NCBI GenBank assembly: GCA_947581865.1
Contig: CANPWA010000005.1
Coordinates: 86,723-150,722 of the forward strand
Origin: an uncultured Acetatifactor sp.
GTDB lineage: Bacteria > Bacillota > Clostridia > Lachnospirales > Lachnospiraceae
Length of the DNA stretch: 64,000 nucleotides
Direction: 5' to 3'
Of this stretch, positions 9,352 to 19,400 are shown in pieces (position 1 is the first letter of the stretch; each line of letters starts with the position of its first letter). Under the pieces are notes generated by a model. It was not told where the DNA came from, did no database searches, and saw only the letters and a program-made list of their open reading frames with translations. A program made the translations under genes and the position numbers.

Positions 9352-11301
9352 ATGCTACTCTCCTGTCAAAATATATCGAAAGCTTTTTCGGAAAACACGA
9401 TCCTGCAGAATGTCAGTTTCCACATTGAGAATGGGGAAAAGGCTGCCGTTGTCGGCATCAACGGTGCGGGAAAAACCACCCTTTTGCGGATCATCACCGG
9501 CAAAATGCAGCCCGATGAGGGGGTTGTGGCTTTTGCAAAAGACAAGACCTTCGGATATCTTGCCCAAAACGACACCGTAGATACCGCCCACACCATCTAT
9601 GAGGAACTTCTCTCCGTGAAGCGCCATCTGGTGGAGCTGGAACATCAGCTTCGCCAGACAGAAGAATCCATGCACGATGCCGAAGGAGAGGCTCTGGAAT
9701 CCCTGATGAAGCACTACACCGAGCTGACCCATGCCTTCGAGACAGGTGACGGCTACACCTATCGCAGCGAACTGGTGGGCGTGCTCAAAGGGCTGGGGTT
9801 TTCGGAGGAAGAATTCACCAAGCCCGTCTCCACCCTCTCCGGCGGGCAGAAGACCCGGGTGGCGCTGGGCAGGCTCCTCTTACAGAAGCCGGATCTGATC
9901 ATTTTGGACGAGCCCACCAACCATCTTGACTTAAATTCCATCGCATGGCTCGAAACCTATCTGTTAAACTACAGAGGTTCCGTCCTGGTGGTTTCCCATG
10001 ACCGCTTTTTTCTGGACCGGATCGTCTCCAAGGTCATCGAGCTGGACAGGGGAAAGGCGAGCGTCTTTTCCGGAAATTACTCCGACTATGCCGTCAAAAA
10101 AGAACAGCTCCGCGCCGCGGCGTGGAACGCCTATGTGAATCAACAGCGCGAGATCCGGCACCAGGAAGAAGTCATTGAGAAACTCCGCTCTTTCAACCGG
10201 GAAAAATCGATCCGGCGTGCGGAAAGCCGCATGAAGGCTCTGGAAAAGGTAGAAGTATTGGAAAAACCCACCGAGGCGCGGGCAGACATGCGCCTTACCC
10301 TCACCCCCTTCCACACCAGCGGGAACGATGTGCTGAGCGTGGAACATCTGTCCAAATCTTTCGGCGATCTCACTTTGTTTGAAGATGTGAATTTTGAAAT
10401 CAAGCGCGGGGAACATGTGGCTGTCATCGGCGACAATGGCACGGGCAAGACCACACTGTTAAGGATACTGAACGGGCTGGAGGAATCGGATAGCGGCTCC
10501 TTCAGGCTGGGCACCAATGTGGAGATCGGTTATTATGACCAGGAACATCATGTGCTCCACAGTGATAAAAGCCTGTTTGACGAGATTTCGGATGACTACC
10601 CCTATCTCACCAACACAGAGATCCGGAATGTGCTTGCCGCCTTTCTCTTTACGGGGGATGATGTCCTGAAACGGATAGGCGATTTAAGCGGCGGGGAACG
10701 CGGGCGCATTTCCCTCGCCAAACTCATGCTCTCCGAGGCAAATTTCCTGATCCTGGACGAGCCCACCAACCATCTCGACATTCTATCCAAAGAAATTCTG
10801 GAGGACGCATTAAACGGCTATGAAGGGACGGTGCTCTATGTCTCCCATGACCGCTATTTTATCAACCGGACAGCCCATCGCATCCTGGATCTGACCGCCC
10901 GGACATTTGTAAGCTATATCGGCAACTATGACTACTATCTGGAGAAAAAAGAGACGCAGATGAATGCCCTCGGGCTGACCGGAGGCGGCAGCGGAAATCT
11001 TACCGCATCCTCCGAAAACACCTCCGCCCCAAACTCCCCCGCAAATGTCTCCGCGGGCAGACAGGACTGGCTATCCCGGAAAGAAGAACAGGCGCGTCTC
11101 CGCAAGAAAGAAAACGATCTCAAAAAATGTGAACAGCGAATCGCCGAACTGGAGAATCGTCTGACCCAAATCGATGCCGAGCTGTCCGACCCGGAAATCG
11201 GGACACAGGTCCAAAGGCTTCAGGAGCTTGACCGGGAGCGGAATGCCCTGAACACAGAACTGGAAGATTTATATGAAGAATGGGAAAAGCTGGCAGAATA
11301 G
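9352..11301 (+). CDS. ABC-F family ATP-binding protein
   Basis: Two Walker A (GINGAGKTT, GDNGTGKTT), two signature motifs (TLSGGQKTR, DLSGGERGR), no TM region, C-terminal coiled coil. Confidence 0.95.
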   Translation: MLLSCQNISKAFSENTILQNVSFHIENGEKAAVVGINGAGKTTLLRIITGKMQPDEGVVAFAKDKTFGYLAQNDTVDTAHTIYEELLSVKRHLVELEHQLRQTEESMHDAEGEALESLMKHYTELTHAFETGDGYTYRSELVGVLKGLGFSEEEFTKPVSTLSGGQKTRVALGRLLLQKPDLIILDEPTNHLDLNSIAWLETYLLNYRGSVLVVSHDRFFLDRIVSKVIELDRGKASVFSGNYSDYAVKKEQLRAAAWNAYVNQQREIRHQEEVIEKLRSFNREKSIRRAESRMKALEKVEVLEKPTEARADMRLTLTPFHTSGNDVLSVEHLSKSFGDLTLFEDVNFEIKRGEHVAVIGDNGTGKTTLLRILNGLEESDSGSFRLGTNVEIGYYDQEHHVLHSDKSLFDEISDDYPYLTNTEIRNVLAAFLFTGDDVLKRIGDLSGGERGRISLAKLMLSEANFLILDEPTNHLDILSKEILEDALNGYEGTVLYVSHDRYFINRTAHRILDLTARTFVSYIGNYDYYLEKKETQMNALGLTGGGSGNLTASSENTSAPNSPANVSAGRQDWLSRKEEQARLRKKENDLKKCEQRIAELENRLTQIDAELSDPEIGTQVQRLQELDRERNALNTELEDLYEEWEKLAE

Positions 11302-11405
11302 GAAACTGTCGCAAAGCGGATCTCACCCGGCCCGGAAATGTGCCAGGGCACACTCCCGGGTCAAAAAATGAGGAACAGATTCCGCTCTGTCTTCCAGCCT
11401 GCCGC

Positions 11406-12614
11406 CTACAGCAAGGTATCCAGTGTCTCCCGGATCGCCCGGATAAACTCCAGACTGTTTAAGATCACGGGGTGTTCACAAGTGGAGATCAGCGACAGAC
11501 TCTTGGTCATTTTGCCGTCCTCCACTGTCTTGATACATGCCTGTTCCAGCTTGTCGGCAAAGTTCACCAGTTCGGGAAGATTGTCCAGCTCACCGCGCTT
11601 TCTCAGCGCTCCCGTCCACGCGAAGATCGTGGCGATGGAATTGGTGGAGGTCTCCTCCCCCTTCAGATATTTGTAATAATGACGCTGCACGGTGCCGTGA
11701 GCCGCCTCATACTCATAGACTCCGCTGGGGGAGACCAAAACGGAGGTCATCATGGACAGATCGCCGTAGGCAGTGGCTACCATATCGGACATCACATCTC
11801 CGTCATAATTCTTGCACGCCCAGATAAACCCTCCCTCGGAGCGGATGACGCGGGCTACCGCATCGTCGATGAGTGTGTAGAAATATGTAATCCCCAGCTC
11901 TTCAAACTTTTTCTTGTATTCAGTGTCATAAATCTCCTGGAAAATATCCTTAAACGTGTGATCATATTTCTTGGAAATGGTATCCTTGGTGGCAAACCAC
12001 AGATCCTGCTTTGTATCCACCGCATAACCAAAACATGCTCTCGCGAAACTGGAAATGGATTTCTCGGTGTTATGGATGCCCTGCAGGATGCCCGCTCCCG
12101 TGAAATTGTGGATCAGCTCTCTCGTCTCGGTGCCGTCCTCAGCGGTAAACACCAGCTCCGCCTTTCCCGGGCCGGGAACCTTTATCTCCGTATTTTTATA
12201 CACATCGCCATAGGCGTGACGCGCGATGGTGATGGGTTTGGTCCAGTTGCCCACATAGGGTACGATCCCGCGAACGAGGATCGGCGCCCGGAACACCGTG
12301 CCATCTAAGATCGCACGGATAGTGCCGTTGGGGCTCTTCCACATCTCTTTGAGATGATACTCCGTCATTCTCGCCGCATTGGGAGTGATGGTAGCGCACT
12401 TTACAGCCACACCGTACTTCAAAGTCGCATTGGCCGAGTCTACCGTCACCTGATCGTCGGTCTCGTTGCGATGTTCCAGCCCCAGGTCATAATACTCCGT
12501 CTTCAGCTCAATGTAGGGAAGCAGCAGTTCCTCCTTGATCATTTTCCAGAGAACCCTGGTCATCTCGTCTCCGTCCATCTCCACAAGGGGAGTGGTCATC
12601 TGAATCTTTGCCAT
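11406..12614 (-). CDS. icd: NADP-dependent isocitrate dehydrogenase
   Basis: [31 protein letters not shown] and NFDGDVMSD-like region ([17 protein letters not shown]), [30 protein letters not shown]. Confidence 0.95.
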   Translation of the reverse strand: MAKIQMTTPLVEMDGDEMTRVLWKMIKEELLLPYIELKTEYYDLGLEHRNETDDQVTVDSANATLKYGVAVKCATITPNAARMTEYHLKEMWKSPNGTIRAILDGTVFRAPILVRGIVPYVGNWTKPITIARHAYGDVYKNTEIKVPGPGKAELVFTAEDGTETRELIHNFTGAGILQGIHNTEKSISSFARACFGYAVDTKQDLWFATKDTISKKYDHTFKDIFQEIYDTEYKKKFEELGITYFYTLIDDAVARVIRSEGGFIWACKNYDGDVMSDMVATAYGDLSMMTSVLVSPSGVYEYEAAHGTVQRHYYKYLKGEETSTNSIATIFAWTGALRKRGELDNLPELVNFADKLEQACIKTVEDGKMTKSLSLISTCEHPVILNSLEFIRAIRETLDTLL

Positions 12615-12680
12615 AAAATTTTCCTTTCCCTTTCGATCATGTTGTTTTGTGTAATACATTTTCTTTGACTACAGCCGCCG

Positions 12681-13376
12681 TCACGGCTTTTCTTTCTCAA
12701 AGGCTTCGTGCAGCCCGCTCTGCACCATATTGTCATAAGCGTTGATCATATGCTGGTTTGCCAGTTTTTCCGCAAGGTCCGCATCCCCTGCCTTGATCGC
12801 CTCCATGATCTGCTCGTGTTCCTCATTGGACTTCGGCCCTCTATTGGCATTGTTCAAAGTCTTCTTCCTCACACGGAGCACATACTGGTGAAAATCCTTC
12901 AGCTGATGTTCCAGCATTTTGCTGTCGCACGCCTCATACATGATATCATGAAAGCGGTTGTCCAATTCCGCAAGCTGGTCTAAATGCCCTTTCTGAGCAT
13001 GGAACTTGGCAAGATAGACATTCTCCTCCATTTCTTCCATCTGCTCTTTGGTGATGTGCTCCGTCGCCCAGCGGGCGCAAAGCCCCTCCAAAAGCGAACG
13101 GATCAGATAAATGTCCCGCACATCCTTCTCGGTAATGCCCGTGACATAGGCTCCCTTGTTGGGGATGATCTGGATCAGCCCCTCCAGCTCCAGCTGTCTG
13201 AATGCCTCCCGCACGGGAGTACGGCTGACTCCCAGCTCCTCGCCGATGGCAACCTCCTTGAGTTCCTCATGCTCCTCATATTTGCCGCTCAGGATATCAT
13301 CCCTGAGCTTGTGAAACACGCGCCCTCTCAAAGAAAACTTATCCGTCACTTCCCGTTTCACATCATAATTACTCAC
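12681..13376 (-). CDS. GntR family regulator, FadR/FCD subfamily
   Basis: wHTH LGVSRTPVREAFRQLELEGLIQIIPNKGAYV followed by an all-helical FCD domain. Confidence 0.93.
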   Translation of the reverse strand: MSNYDVKREVTDKFSLRGRVFHKLRDDILSGKYEEHEELKEVAIGEELGVSRTPVREAFRQLELEGLIQIIPNKGAYVTGITEKDVRDIYLIRSLLEGLCARWATEHITKEQMEEMEENVYLAKFHAQKGHLDQLAELDNRFHDIMYEACDSKMLEHQLKDFHQYVLRVRKKTLNNANRGPKSNEEHEQIMEAIKAGDADLAEKLANQHMINAYDNMVQSGLHEAFEKEKP

Positions 13377-13385
13377 TTTACACTC

Positions 13386-14819
13386 CTATCCCAGCGTGAT
13401 ACCCTTTTCTTCGCACACTCTGTTCAGACAAGCCAGAATCTCCTCATCCGTGAGCACCGTCACACGGCCTCCCGCGTACTCTTCGTCCACCCACGCCTTG
13501 ATCCCGCGCACAAGCTCGGAGGTCTTATCCACCTGCTTATCGTCTTTTAATTTGAAATAGGTGTTGATCCAATGGGCGATGCCCGCCAGCCCCGAAGTGT
13601 TGGAAATCGCACATAAAACAGGTCTGTTCAGGAATTTTTCCGTATCAAATATATTGTAAATCTCCTCGTTCTTTAACAGCCCGTCGGCATGAATCCCCGC
13701 CCTGGTCACATTGAAGTTCTTGCCCACAAAAGGTGTCCTGGAAGGAATCCGGTAACCGATCTCTTTTTCATAATACTCTGCCAGTTCTGTGATGACCGTA
13801 GTATCCATACCGTTCAGATCACCTTTCAGCTGGGCATACTCGAACACCATTGCCTCCAAAGGCGTATTCCCCGTTCTCTCGCCGATGCCAAAGAGTGAGG
13901 TGTTCACACCGGAACAGCCGTAAAGCCACGCCGTGGTGGAATTGACCACCGCCTTGTAAAAATCATTATGCCCATGCCATTCGATCAGCTCATGGGGCAC
14001 ACCCGCATGAGTATGGATCGCGTAGATGATACCCTGCACGCTTCTGGGGATGACCGCGCCGGGGAAATTAACACCATACCCCATGGTATCGCACGCCCTG
14101 ATTTTAATGGGGATCTTGTACTCCTCCATCAGCTTCATCAGTTCCAGACAAAAAGGCACTACATAACCGTAAATATCCGCTCTGGTGATATCCTCCAGAT
14201 GACACCTGGGGCTGATGCCTTCCTCCAGGCAGTCTTTGATGACACTTATGTAATGCTCCATCGCCTGCCTTCTGGTCATCTTGAGTTTTAAGAAAATATG
14301 ATAGTCGGAACAGCTCACCAGAATACCGGTCTCCTTCATTCCGATCTCTTTTACCAGCTTAAAATCCTCTTTGCTCGCCCGGATCCAGCTGGTGACTTCC
14401 GGGAATTGGTAGCCGCGTTCCATACATTTGTAGACCGCATCCCTGTCTTTCTTGCTGTAGAGGAAAAATTCGCTGGCGCGGATCATCCCGTTGGGTCCTC
14501 CCAGCTTATGGAGATAGTCAAAGATCGTCACGATCTGCTCTGTGGTGTAAGGTGCGCGCGACTGCTGTCCGTCCCGGAACGTGGTGTCCGTGATCCAGAT
14601 CTCCTTCGGCATATTGTGCGGCACGATCCTGTCATTGAACGGGATTTTGGGAATCTCCGAATAGGGGAACATATTCCGGAATACATTGGGTTTCTCCACA
14701 TCATCCAGAATATACATGTGCTCCTCTATCTCGAGAAGATTATTCTTTTGATTCATCGTCACCGGGCGATTCTGAAATGTGTCATACTCTCTCATGTGCA
14801 CCATCCCTTTCCATGGCAT
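13386..14819 (-). CDS. HMGL-like (LeuA superfamily) acyltransferase, candidate Re-citrate synthase
   Basis: ITDTTFRDGQQSRAPYT, WHGHNDFYKAV, GIGERTGNTPLEAMVF. Adjacent to icd and a GntR regulator. Start uncertain (GTG/ATG near 14819; track starts at 14885). Confidence 0.75.
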   Translation of the reverse strand: MPWKGMVHMREYDTFQNRPVTMNQKNNLLEIEEHMYILDDVEKPNVFRNMFPYSEIPKIPFNDRIVPHNMPKEIWITDTTFRDGQQSRAPYTTEQIVTIFDYLHKLGGPNGMIRASEFFLYSKKDRDAVYKCMERGYQFPEVTSWIRASKEDFKLVKEIGMKETGILVSCSDYHIFLKLKMTRRQAMEHYISVIKDCLEEGISPRCHLEDITRADIYGYVVPFCLELMKLMEEYKIPIKIRACDTMGYGVNFPGAVIPRSVQGIIYAIHTHAGVPHELIEWHGHNDFYKAVVNSTTAWLYGCSGVNTSLFGIGERTGNTPLEAMVFEYAQLKGDLNGMDTTVITELAEYYEKEIGYRIPSRTPFVGKNFNVTRAGIHADGLLKNEEIYNIFDTEKFLNRPVLCAISNTSGLAGIAHWINTYFKLKDDKQVDKTSELVRGIKAWVDEEYAGGRVTVLTDEEILACLNRVCEEKGITLG

Positions 14820-14860
14820 CACGCCATTTCTCCTAAAAAATTCCCGGGAATACATTAAAA

Positions 14861-14900
14861 ACAGGTCTTGCATAATTGTATACAATTATGCAAGACCTGT
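14861..14900. promoter_or_regulatory. Perfect 40-bp palindrome overlapping a minus-strand promoter
   Basis: ACAGGTCTTGCATAATTGTA|TACAATTATGCAAGACCTGT, 20/20 arm match. Minus strand also reads TTGACA-N17-TACAAT (14875..14903). Confidence 0.8.
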
Positions 14901-14947
14901 CAATACCTTTCCTGAAATATTCCCAAAAGAAACTCCTTGAGGGCACC

Positions 14948-16408
14948 TCATGCCTTCTGCCACAGGATGCACATCACGCCGCCGGTCAGACAGATTATCG
15001 CGCCGATCCAGTTAAAGGGGAACCGCTGCGCAGAAGCCCGGGAATCCGCCGGCGCCATATGACTTTGCATAACGACACGTTCCTGCACCGTCTCCTCATC
15101 CATCAGCCCGCCGCTGTACTCCACCTCCTGCGGGTCACAGCCCGCAAAAGCGCTTTCATCTATCGCCTGCAGGGATGCGGGAAGCACCACTTTGCGGATC
15201 TCTTCATGCCCTTCAAAGACATCTCCTGCAATCACGCGCACCCCCTCGGGCACAATGACCTCCTCATCCGTCCCGCGGTATGCTGCCAGAACACCTCCGC
15301 TTATCAGGAAATCTCCGTCTTCCTTCTTCGCCCCGTTCAGGAAATTTTCCACCCACGGGGTATGGGCAAAGGCTTTGGAGGCAACACGCTCCACACTCTC
15401 GGGAAGCTCCACCTCCGTCAGTGCGTCACAATGATAAAATGCCGCATAATCGATGCTTTCCAGCCCGTCCGGCAGTTCAATACTGCGCAGCCCGCTCCTG
15501 GCATAGGCAAACGGCCCTATTTCCCGCACATCTTCTGCCAAGGTTTCCCTTGTAATATCCTCATCGCGATAATGACTCCGCTCGGCAATCCTGCCGGATT
15601 CTTCCCCGGGGGTCTGCCCCTCGGAACCGCCCCCGAAAGGTGCGGCATTCTGCATCAGCACAAACGCCCGATTGCCCACTACCTTTGTACTGCCCAGTTC
15701 GCTTCCCGGATCTGCCTGAACGGTTTCCGGCTCAGGCTGACTGTCCTGGACATCCGCACCGGAGTACACGCCATCGGGAGAGGGATTCTTCGGTCTGTCC
15801 CGGTCCGACTGGTCGTCCGTCTCCGAATCCCTGTCATATACAGGCATATTTTTCTGCCGCTCATAGAAATCTTTGGCGTATTTGTCCGCATAGCTTCCCT
15901 CTTCGCAGTGAATGTTTAAGAGATAATCTCCGTCGAAGGCATTGTCCTGAATGCTCGTCACCTCCGGCGGAACGGTGATATCCTCCAGACGCTCACAGCC
16001 TGCAAACGCCTGAATACCGATGCTTCTGATGTTGGAAGGGATCTGCATGGTCTGCAGCCCGGTACAGTTCATAAAGGAAAAATCGCCGATGGAAATAAGT
16101 TTTTTGCCCAAGGTGACCGTCTTAAGGTTATCGCAGCCCCAGAAGGCGTATGCTCCGATCATTTTCACCGAATCCGGCAGGATCACTTTCTCCACATACA
16201 GATTATCCTCAAAGGCACTTTCCCCGATGGAAGTGACCGTTGAGGGCACGGACACCGTCTTATCCGTGCCGTTATATTTTACCAGCTCACCGCTCTTTAC
16301 GGTAAAGGCGGAGGCAGACGTCTCCGCATCTGCCTCCGCTGCCGGAAGCAGCATAATGATGAGTGCCGTTATGATCAAAAATGCTCCGATAACCTGCCTC
16401 TTGTTCAT
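14948..16408 (-). CDS. BspA-like leucine-rich-repeat (LRR_5) secreted/membrane-anchored protein
   Basis: N-terminal signal/TM, repeats such as VTSIGESAFEDNLYVEKVILPDSVKMIGAYAFWGCDNLKTVTL, acidic linker, C-terminal TM IGAIICLTGGVMCILWQ. Confidence 0.9.
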   Translation of the reverse strand: MNKRQVIGAFLIITALIIMLLPAAEADAETSASAFTVKSGELVKYNGTDKTVSVPSTVTSIGESAFEDNLYVEKVILPDSVKMIGAYAFWGCDNLKTVTLGKKLISIGDFSFMNCTGLQTMQIPSNIRSIGIQAFAGCERLEDITVPPEVTSIQDNAFDGDYLLNIHCEEGSYADKYAKDFYERQKNMPVYDRDSETDDQSDRDRPKNPSPDGVYSGADVQDSQPEPETVQADPGSELGSTKVVGNRAFVLMQNAAPFGGGSEGQTPGEESGRIAERSHYRDEDITRETLAEDVREIGPFAYARSGLRSIELPDGLESIDYAAFYHCDALTEVELPESVERVASKAFAHTPWVENFLNGAKKEDGDFLISGGVLAAYRGTDEEVIVPEGVRVIAGDVFEGHEEIRKVVLPASLQAIDESAFAGCDPQEVEYSGGLMDEETVQERVVMQSHMAPADSRASAQRFPFNWIGAIICLTGGVMCILWQKA

Positions 16409-16439
16409 GCTTTTCTTCCTTTAAACTACTTTTCTCCAC

Positions 16440-16465
16440 ACTGCTTTTTGATACTGCTTTTTGAT
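16440..16465. repeat. 13-bp perfect tandem duplication, with degenerate copies continuing to ~16489
   Basis: ACTGCTTTTTGAT x2, then ACCGCTTTTCTTT and ACTGCTTTTG. Confidence 0.75.
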
Positions 16466-16476
16466 ACCGCTTTTCT

Positions 16477-19400
16477 TTACACTGCTTTTGCCACCTGTAA
16501 GCTGCGCTTATCCCTCTTCATGAACAGCACGACTGCCATACAGGCGAGCCCGATGGACAAAAACCACTTCGGATGGATGCCGTCGCCGGTTTTCGGAGTA
16601 TTGTCCACCACCACGCTGGCACTCAGATTGTCGGTGTCCACATAGATCACATAGGGTGAGAAATGCTCTGCCGTAAAGGTCACGCAGGCAACCCCGTCAA
16701 TGGTGGTAAAGCGGGGAGACAATTTCTCCAGCTTACCGCTGCTGTTGACACATCCCACCTTATTGTTGCCGGCATAAGTGATCAGAGAGTCCGGCAGAGG
16801 GAGGGTGATACTGATGGAAAGCCCTGTCGTATCACTGATCTTCCTGGTCCCCGTTGAATCGTACAGACTGATGTCCATAGGGAAATATTTCATGGAACTG
16901 ATGTCCCCGTATTCTGCCTGTAATGCTTTCACGATCGCCTCGGAGGCTGAGGAACTCTCCGTGATCTTGATGGTAAAGTTGTCGGAAGAACCCTTTACCG
17001 TCGCAGATACCACGCCTGTGTTGGACAGCCCGTTCTTATCGATCACCACGGTGGAACCGGTGCTTCCCGCACCGGAATTGCTGTTGGGGCGGTTGGAATT
17101 ATTGTTCTGTAAATTACCGCTCACGGATCCATTGGAATTTAAAGATCCTCCTGATTTTGCCTTATAGTGCGCTGTCACGGTCACATTGCTCTCCGGCATG
17201 GTGACCACCGTCGCACTGACTGCCGTACTGGCTATCTTCGTGGTCGAGGGTTCTATGGTCCAATGGCTGAACTCCTGACCGCTGGGCGGATCATTTGCCA
17301 CGATCACCGGCTGGGAACCTGCCAGATAACTTCCGGAACCGCTGCCGTTTTGAACGGTCAGCGTATAGAATTTCCCCTTTTCGTCGCCGTTCCCAAAATT
17401 ATTGTCATCGTCACTTCCTCCCGGATTGTCATCATCCCCGGAAGAACCGTCATCCTTGACGTAAGTGGCATAGATATCCAAATCCTTGCTCACCTTGGTA
17501 AAATCGGAAGGCACCCATGACGCAAACGTATATCCCTGCCTCTCAGGAGTCTTGGGCTCATAGGCATCCTCCCCGGGCTCCACAAGCTGCTGGTTTAACA
17601 CCGTGCCGTCATAGTCGATAAAGCGCACCACAAATCTGCCGTCGATCTCCTCCCATTTTGCATAGAAACTGGTCGCCTGGGTGATGGGGGCTTTCACGTC
17701 TCCGATCCATCCCACAAAGACATATCCCTCTTTCACGGGATCGGCAGGAAGCTCCACGACCTGACCGATGGTGACCCTGCGGGTGTAGAGCACAGTGGTC
17801 TGGTCATCGTCATAGAAAATGACATCCACTTTTTTCGCTTCCGGATCCTCTGTCTCATACATGGCATAAATGACCATGTCCTTGCTGATCCCTGTATATT
17901 CCTCAGACCAGCCCACGAAATCATAGCCGGGTCTGTGGCCGGGGACAGTGGGATCCTTGCCTTCCTCCTTGGGAGGCACCGCATCCTGCCCCTGAATCAC
18001 ATACTCCGTCTTCAGCTCCGTGCCGTCCCAGTCTTTCCATTCTACCTTGTATTTGATTTCCATACCATTGGGATCGATCTCAAAATGATATGTCTTCGCA
18101 TACTCGGCGGCAAGACTTTCCTCATTGCAGACAAAGACCAGATCATCCGGTCTGTATTCCCCCGAAGTGTCCAGCGCATCCACGCGGAACACAGTGTACA
18201 CATTGGGCACCTGGATCCGCTGCAGATTCGGACATTTTGTGAAGGCCTGGTCCTCTACCGACCTCAGAGAGTCGGGAAGGATCACCTGAATCAGCTTCTC
18301 GCAGTTCTCAAATGCCTTCGCGGGAATCTGCTCCACCGAAGAAGAGCTCAGATCCACAAAGGACACTTTCGTATCCTTAAACGCTTCCTCAGCAATGGCC
18401 CGCACACCATCCACTTCCGCGGCGGTGACGCTCCCCGAGGAACGCCCCTCGAGATACTCTATGATCTTCCACTTCTGTCCGGCAGAATCCAACTGGTAAA
18501 TGATCGAATTGTCACAGTTAAAATGTGTGCTGCCCTGGAAATCCACATGGGATAACTCACTGCAGCCGGTGAAAGGAATGCGTCCCATTTCCGTCACGGT
18601 GTCAGGAAGCGTCACATTCTGCAGATTCTTGCAGTTTTTGAAGGCATAGTCTCCAATGGACTCCGTGTCGCCATACAGGGCAATGCTGCCAAAAGTAGTA
18701 CAGTTGGCAAAACAGCCGCTGTCCACGCCGTCATCGGGATCATCATCCCCGGCCACTTCCTTTAATCCGTGTGCCGTCAGCGTTTTGTATACCTTATGCT
18801 GAAAGAAATCGTCCATCTCCTCAAGACTGTCCACTTCTTTTTTCTTGAACAGCCCTTCCTCAATTCCTTCAATGCCGGCAGGCAGATCGATATTCATGAC
18901 AGCATCCCAGATCTGCTTTTCATAGCCCGTGACCGAACTGCTGTCCGCCTGGGCTGTCATCTTGCTGCGGGCTCCTGACATCGCATCCTTATATTTTTCC
19001 GCTGTTTCGGGATCGATGTCACTATAGATCTTATACAGATCGGAGGAGACGGGATTCTTCAGATCTCCCAGAGTCGGATAATCCCTCAGCTCGTTCTTAT
19101 GGGTATCCGGATTTCGTCTCACTTTGAGCCCCGTGGGCCAGCCGCTGAAATAGGTGATGTAAGAATCCGGCTGATCCCCCACACTGATCTTATTTTCCTC
19201 ATTCATCGCATAGAGGAACGGCTGGGAACTCAAAGACACCGGTCCCACAAAAGTCAGTTCAGGATTCGGATCCAATGCAGAACTTCCGCATTTGTGGCGC
19301 CGGACGTACTGGGTCCGGAAAGCCCCATTGTCAATGGTCAGGTTGATCGGATTCTCAAAGCATACATATTTGAGTCTGTGACAGCCTGAGAAAGCGTCTG

